Assembly (NCBI RefSeq): GCF_918797505.1
Contig: NC_092802.1
Coordinates: 15,769,883-15,833,882 of the forward strand
DNA from: Bemisia tabaci
Lineage: Eukaryota > Arthropoda > Insecta > Hemiptera > Aleyrodidae
Direction of reading: 5' to 3'
Length of the DNA stretch: 64,000 nt
Shown: piece by piece, positions 35,295 to 41,200 of the stretch
How positions within the stretch are numbered: position 1 is the stretch's first letter
Layout of the letters: each line of letters begins with the position of its first letter
Translations under genes and position numbers: made by a program
Notes under the pieces: generated by a model
Databases searched by the model: none
Told to the model about the DNA's origin: nothing
Seen by the model: only the letters and a program-made list of their open reading frames with translations

Positions 35295-38200
35295 GGCTGG
35301 TTTAATGGTTGTGTTTTAGACATATCCGGAGGCACGTGGTGCGTGGCCCTGTACGACTACGAAGCGACGTGTCCGGAAGAGATCTCCTTTGGCGAGGGGC
35401 AGATCATCAAGATCCTGCGCAAGATCATCCACGACAACGTGGACGACGGCTGGTGGGAAGGCGAGGTGGACGGCGTCAAGGGTCTCTTCCCCTCCCTCGT
35501 CGTCGAAGAGTGTCGAGAGAACGGCGAACCCCTCACGCCTGAGGTAAGTCAGGGTGTCTACAAGTCCGGAAATAGTACTGATTTTTTGAGGGCGGTCTGG
35601 AAATGCTGAAAAAGTGCGGAAATTCCGCAAGAAGGTCCGGAATTTTTGTCATCTTTGTCGAAATTTGAGGGGGAATTCAAATTTTTAAAGTTTTTCGAAT
35701 TTCGTCAAATGAAGTTACTAAAAAAGTGCCGGATTTTTCTGTTGAGGAGGTACTGAATTTCTTGGGAATGTACTGAAAAAGTACTGATTTTCGGGCAGCC
35801 TGTTTGAGTAGAAACCCTGTAAGTTCCAAACGGAATGCGCGGCCGGCCCAAACCCCCTGAGGGCGCTCTGCGCCATCAAGCTTCTTATCAGTGTCGGTTC
35901 TTTTTCCGTGAAAATTACGATATGTTGCCTTTTAAAAAAAAGATTTTTGTTTGTGTTAAATAAAGAAAAAAAATCCGAAATCAAAAGGATGCTTTCATCT
36001 GTGATCAATTGAAGAACCATCGCAGTAAAATAACGGAAGATGATTGTCAGGCCATAGTTGAAACTTTGAATACCGTTAGGGGCCTACACATGTTTTTAAG
36101 CATAGTTGAAAGGTCAGGGATTCAGGAATCGAACCCGTGGCCCGAGACTCTATACGGGGGCGTCTGATGCAGTAGACGACTCGGCCACCACTTGGCTTTG
36201 CACATCTTGGAACAATCTTGTGTTCATGGAGTAGAGCAGACTACTTAGCCACCGCGCAACTTGTTGCAATTAACAGGTTGCTTTATCAACTTTGAGCGTT
36301 AGAATGTTTTTCCAAGCGTTATCAGGCAGTTTTCTGCCAATGTACTCTCTGCATTTCTTCAGCTCCTCTTTTGAAAAAGGTATGGTTATGATTTTCAGGG
36401 AGAGGATACTCCACCTGGATCTGCGCCGCCTGTGTTCACACCACCAGATGTCCCGTCTTTCTTGCTCGCTCCGCAGACCATGGTCACCCAACCGACGCCC
36501 ATCCACGAATTTCCGGAGCCACCCGGTAAGCCATTGCCTCATCTTCTCAGTGACGCAATCAAGTCATTTTTCGCAACCTGGCGAGTAAGGCGAGGATCAT
36601 GGTGGTATAAGTAGAGAACCTATATAGGGAGAGTAGTGACTTGTCGAAACTTGGAGGTCTTAGAGCCTAAAAGGGCAGCCAACCTTTCAACCCAAAAAAT
36701 GTCACTGCCAATCTTCAGATTCCAATATCAAACCAAGATAGATGACCAAGAATGTTCATAAATAAAAGCTCTTTCGCAAAAATGAGTGAATTTATGCTAA
36801 AACTAAATCAAATACGTACTTTACAAACGACGGGTAGTAAAAATTGTATAATAATAGATCACTCAGGATAATTCCTGGTTGGCTGCCCTTTTGGGCCCTA
36901 AAAGCTCTACGACTTAGTTTCAAAATTATCGACCTGTCTATACTCTTCCTTTGTAGGTATCCTAAATAAAAGGACCAAGAAAAACTAGGAAATACTGAAA
37001 TTAACCAGGAATGAAAAATATCCAGGAAAATCAGGAATTCCAGGAAACCAGTCTGACGAAAATTCAATTTTATTAGGGAAAAGTTAAGAGAAATGAGCGA
37101 TATAAAAGAGTGAAATATTTCCAAAAGACTTATGATGACGTAATAGTATTTTTAAAGGAAGAAAGGAGGTAAGAGCTTCAAAATCTGTGACTTATGATGC
37201 TCCCCAATAAAATTCGTAAATTCACAAAATAATAAATTTAAATTTTTAACCGGCTTTTAGAAAATTCGGTAAAGCTAGATAAAAACTCACTTATAAGTGA
37301 CCTAAAATTGTCTAACTCGAATTTTCGTGCCTATATCGTGTGTAATGGCAAAAAGGATACGACCTAAATCCGCTTAAGTCGAAATCTCTATCGGTTCCGT
37401 GCAGTGTTCGAAACTCACCTTTGCGTTTTAGGAGCCATTTGGCGCATCAAGCCCGATTTTAAGGCGCCATTGAAGATTTTTTAGGGGCCAAATTGACTTT
37501 TTGCGTATATATTACGGCGCATTTAGTGAAATGTTAGACGCAACATGTTTTCGTAACAGAACTAGTAAGTAGCTGTAACTTGGGGAAGACAAAAGCACTA
37601 AGAATGAAATCGTGAAGAATAGAAAAAGCAAGCTTTCACTTGTAGCGCTGAAAATTCTGAGTTTTTTCAATTCAAATAGATTTGTTTTTCTTTCTTTATG
37701 TGACTTCCTGTAAAAATCCAGATTTTAGGGCATCTTTAGGGGCCACGTTGGCGCAGAGCCTTCATTTTTTAGGCGCCATGGCCGATTTTTTAGGCGCATT
37801 TGGCGCGTTGGCTCCTGTGAGTTTCGAACACTGGTTCCGTGAGAATTCAACCTAGCGAGATTGCAGACTGTTTTATTTTTTAAAATGTTTACATTTTCAT
37901 TCCTTTTTTTCCATTAGCAGGCGGATCGAAGGAAGGGGCGCAAGGAGAAGAGTCCGAGGGCTTTGCGATGGAGCTGACGCGGGGTCAGCAGGATCAATAC
38001 GATTCGCAGTTCGACGAGGATTATGATGGCGAGTCCGGACCCCCTCCCAGTATGCCACCACCTAGTATGCCACCGCCAAGTATGCCACCGCCCAGTATGC
38101 CACCACCGAGTATGCCGCCACCCCCACCGGTCCAGATAGCTGTCGTTGCCGGTGAGTAGGTTTAGTTACGGATGAACTTTCAATTGAGCCTACCGCCTAC

Positions 38201-41200
38201 ACGCTCATTTTTCGTCACAGATCGTTCTACCGTTACGTTATTAAATATTTTCTCTACATGTATCAATGTAATATATTTAAGTGCTGTTTTAGTACAGTAC
38301 TTTTTGACATCACAATTTGAAATTTGAGCAAAAAATGCCATGTCCGACCTCTCTAATTGACTCGATACACTCACTGTGCGGCGAGTCTTGGGACCATGCG
38401 CAATCGACTCCACGCCCCAAACCACCTATGATTCGACACCAATCTCAATTTTTTTTTCCTGTCCAAAATCGAGACAAATCGACAGTGGAGGTTACAGGTA
38501 CCAAATTTTTGGGGTATAAATAGAAATTTCTCCAATCGGGCTGAAATGAGGCTAATATCCTTGTAAACATTGGCGGATCTAGCAAATTGGCAACATTGTC
38601 TTTTCTCCATTTAAACCGATAGAAATGTATCGATCCTTGGAGGGGCCAGGTGCTCCGACAAGAATCGATTATTTAGCATAGGTTTAAATGGAGGAAATCC
38701 GGTGTTGCCAAATTGCTGGATCCGCCTCTGCTTGGAGATGACCCGCCGAGTCCGATTTTCTGGTCTAAAATTCTCCAAGAGTTCATCGGAGCCAAGAACT
38801 ACCAACTGGCAAATAAGGGCGTGAATACTGAAGAACGGTCAAAAACAGAAAAAAAACACTCGTTTCTCAACTCAGGAAGCTCCGATGCACAGTGGACCGA
38901 ATCAATAGGAAAGGTCGGACAAAATTTGAAACTTTAATCGATTTTAACTCCGGTTTTACGAAACTTTGAGGTTCTAAACGTGGTTCCATTGGTTTTCTCG
39001 TGAAATGCTCTTCTCAAAACATCTCTTAAACTTCAAAATATGACGAAAATAATATCAAAATTTGCAGTTTTAGTCAACAATTTCATGTCCGATCTCTCTG
39101 ATTGACTCATTCCACTGTGCGGTGAGCCTCGAGACCAAGCGCAACCAATAATATGCCTAAAACTACGTAGAATAAGCTAATTATCTCGAAATTTTTGTCT
39201 AATTACTAGAATCTTCTAAGATTTTATCATTACAGAAACGTCCCTTTGCTTTTTTCCAGATGATGAATGCGACGATAGCAGCAAAGCAATAGAGGTAAGA
39301 CTCTTCAAACTTCCGAACAAACAAATAAATGTTTCTTCATCTGATTCATCTGCTCTCATAATACATGAATACACGTGACATTTTTGCAGACACTTTGTAG
39401 TACCAGCTGTATTGCTGGAGACTCGAACGCAAGAATAAAAAGAATAGAGCTAATACATGAAGTATCTAATATTAATCCACGAACTTTTTTCTCCATCTTT
39501 TTCCGTTCGGCAGAAAATTAGAGCAATTTTAAATTGCTATCCCCCCGTGCTAGTCCCAGCGGAAGTCACGCCAGCGGAGTTGCCAAATTTTCCTGGATAA
39601 AACATGTGTTTTTGAGAAATATTGCGCTTATTTTTCCTTGAAGTTTCCAGATATTTGAGATCATATTGCAAACAAAATTGTCTGAAAATTGAAAGGAAAA
39701 TATTTACAATACAATTCTCCAGTGAATTTGGTTTTTATTGAAGGAAATGTGGCAAGTCTGGAGGCTCGCACAGGGTTTTTCCTTAGCACGGCAGTAAAAT
39801 CCGGTTAATTAACACAAGAAAACATCTGTTTTTGAGGAAAATCGTGCTTACTTATTTTTCCTGCAACTCTCCAGATATTTGCGATCATATTGCAAACAAA
39901 ATTGTCTAAAAAATTGAAAGGAAAATATTTCGACGTTGTAAGTCGGCAATCACATAACTCGGTTTGCGACGTCGCAGACTTCCTACCTATCATACTTTAT
40001 TTTTTTAAACGGAAATCTACTCAACGACAATTTTTTAAAACTGTCTTGACGATTTTTCTTCTCTATGTGAAAAAAAGTCTGCAAAAACTTCAAGAAATGA
40101 TGTCAATTTGTTCTCCTTTAAAAAAATATTATAGAGGCGGAGATTTTCAGACACCGCAAACGAGATATGTGATTGCCGGCTTACACCGTCGATTTATAAT
40201 TTTTCCAGTGAATTCGGTTTTCATTGAAGGAAATGTGGCAACGTCTGAAGGCTCATGCGGCGTTTCAGTAAAATCCGGTTAATTTTTCAGGAGCCGGCGG
40301 AGGTCGCGCCAGCGGAGGCGGCGCCGAAGAAGTCCAAGACGAGGCAAAGCACGAGCAGCGCGGACAGCGGCGGAGGTCTGGGCGTAGCGCAGATCGTCAT
40401 CACGGCCGCGACGCCGATGATGGAGGAGGCGGGGACGCCTTTCCCGCCTCCGCCGCCGTCGCCGCCCGCCCAACCGCCGCCTCCACCCCCGCCCACCGCC
40501 GCCGCCACCCCTTCGCCCACCCGGGAGGAGGGCGACGAGGAACTGGAGAACGCCGCCGCCAAGGAGGGACTCGACGAGCCCCCCGCCGAAGGTAAAAGCT
40601 TCAATCCGTTTTTCCCCCTGATTTGTCTCATTATATCTATAGCTATGTCTAAAGTTATGTCTAAAGATATGTCTATAGTCATCAGTGCCGGATTTAGGGG
40701 GTGGCCACATGGGCCGCGGCCCATGGCAGCAATTTTAGAAGGCGGAAAATTTTGCAATTTTTTAAATGTAGGTATAAAAAAAATTGGATTCAGAAATAAA
40801 ATTACAAACAAGAAAAGGCGACAAAATTTCTCATTTCCAGAGAGTATAGGAAGTTCTAATTTTGTCGTCTTTCGGTGATACAAGAGACAGAACCTTTAAT
40901 TAGTCGAGTTTAAAACGGCGCGGTGCAGAGAGCAATGATGACGAAGACTTGAGATGAAAAGGAGAAGCCCTCGGCGCAGCAGTCGGCATTTAACACACTT
41001 TAGCGCCTACAAAACTGCATGAATACTTCACGCATTGCGTCACACACAATGCGGTGAGCGGCGGTCGACGTGAAACGCATGGCGCCTACAAGACTGCATG
41101 AAGACTTCACGCATTGCGTCAAACACAGTGCGGTCAGCGCGGCGCGGTGGCAGAAGTTAAAAAAATTATTGAACCACATTTATGTTTGTTCTTCCATAAT

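Noticed and set aside
36120..36200. Functional tRNA gene on the minus strand
   Set aside because: Good A and B boxes, but the acceptor stem does not close and similar tRNA-like heads occur elsewhere, so a SINE head is more likely.
40279..40883. Long open frames on both strands over the nwk exon at 40291
   Set aside because: Caused by GC-rich proline/alanine coding sequence; only the plus-strand frame fits the splice phases and the run into intron has a clear donor at 40592.
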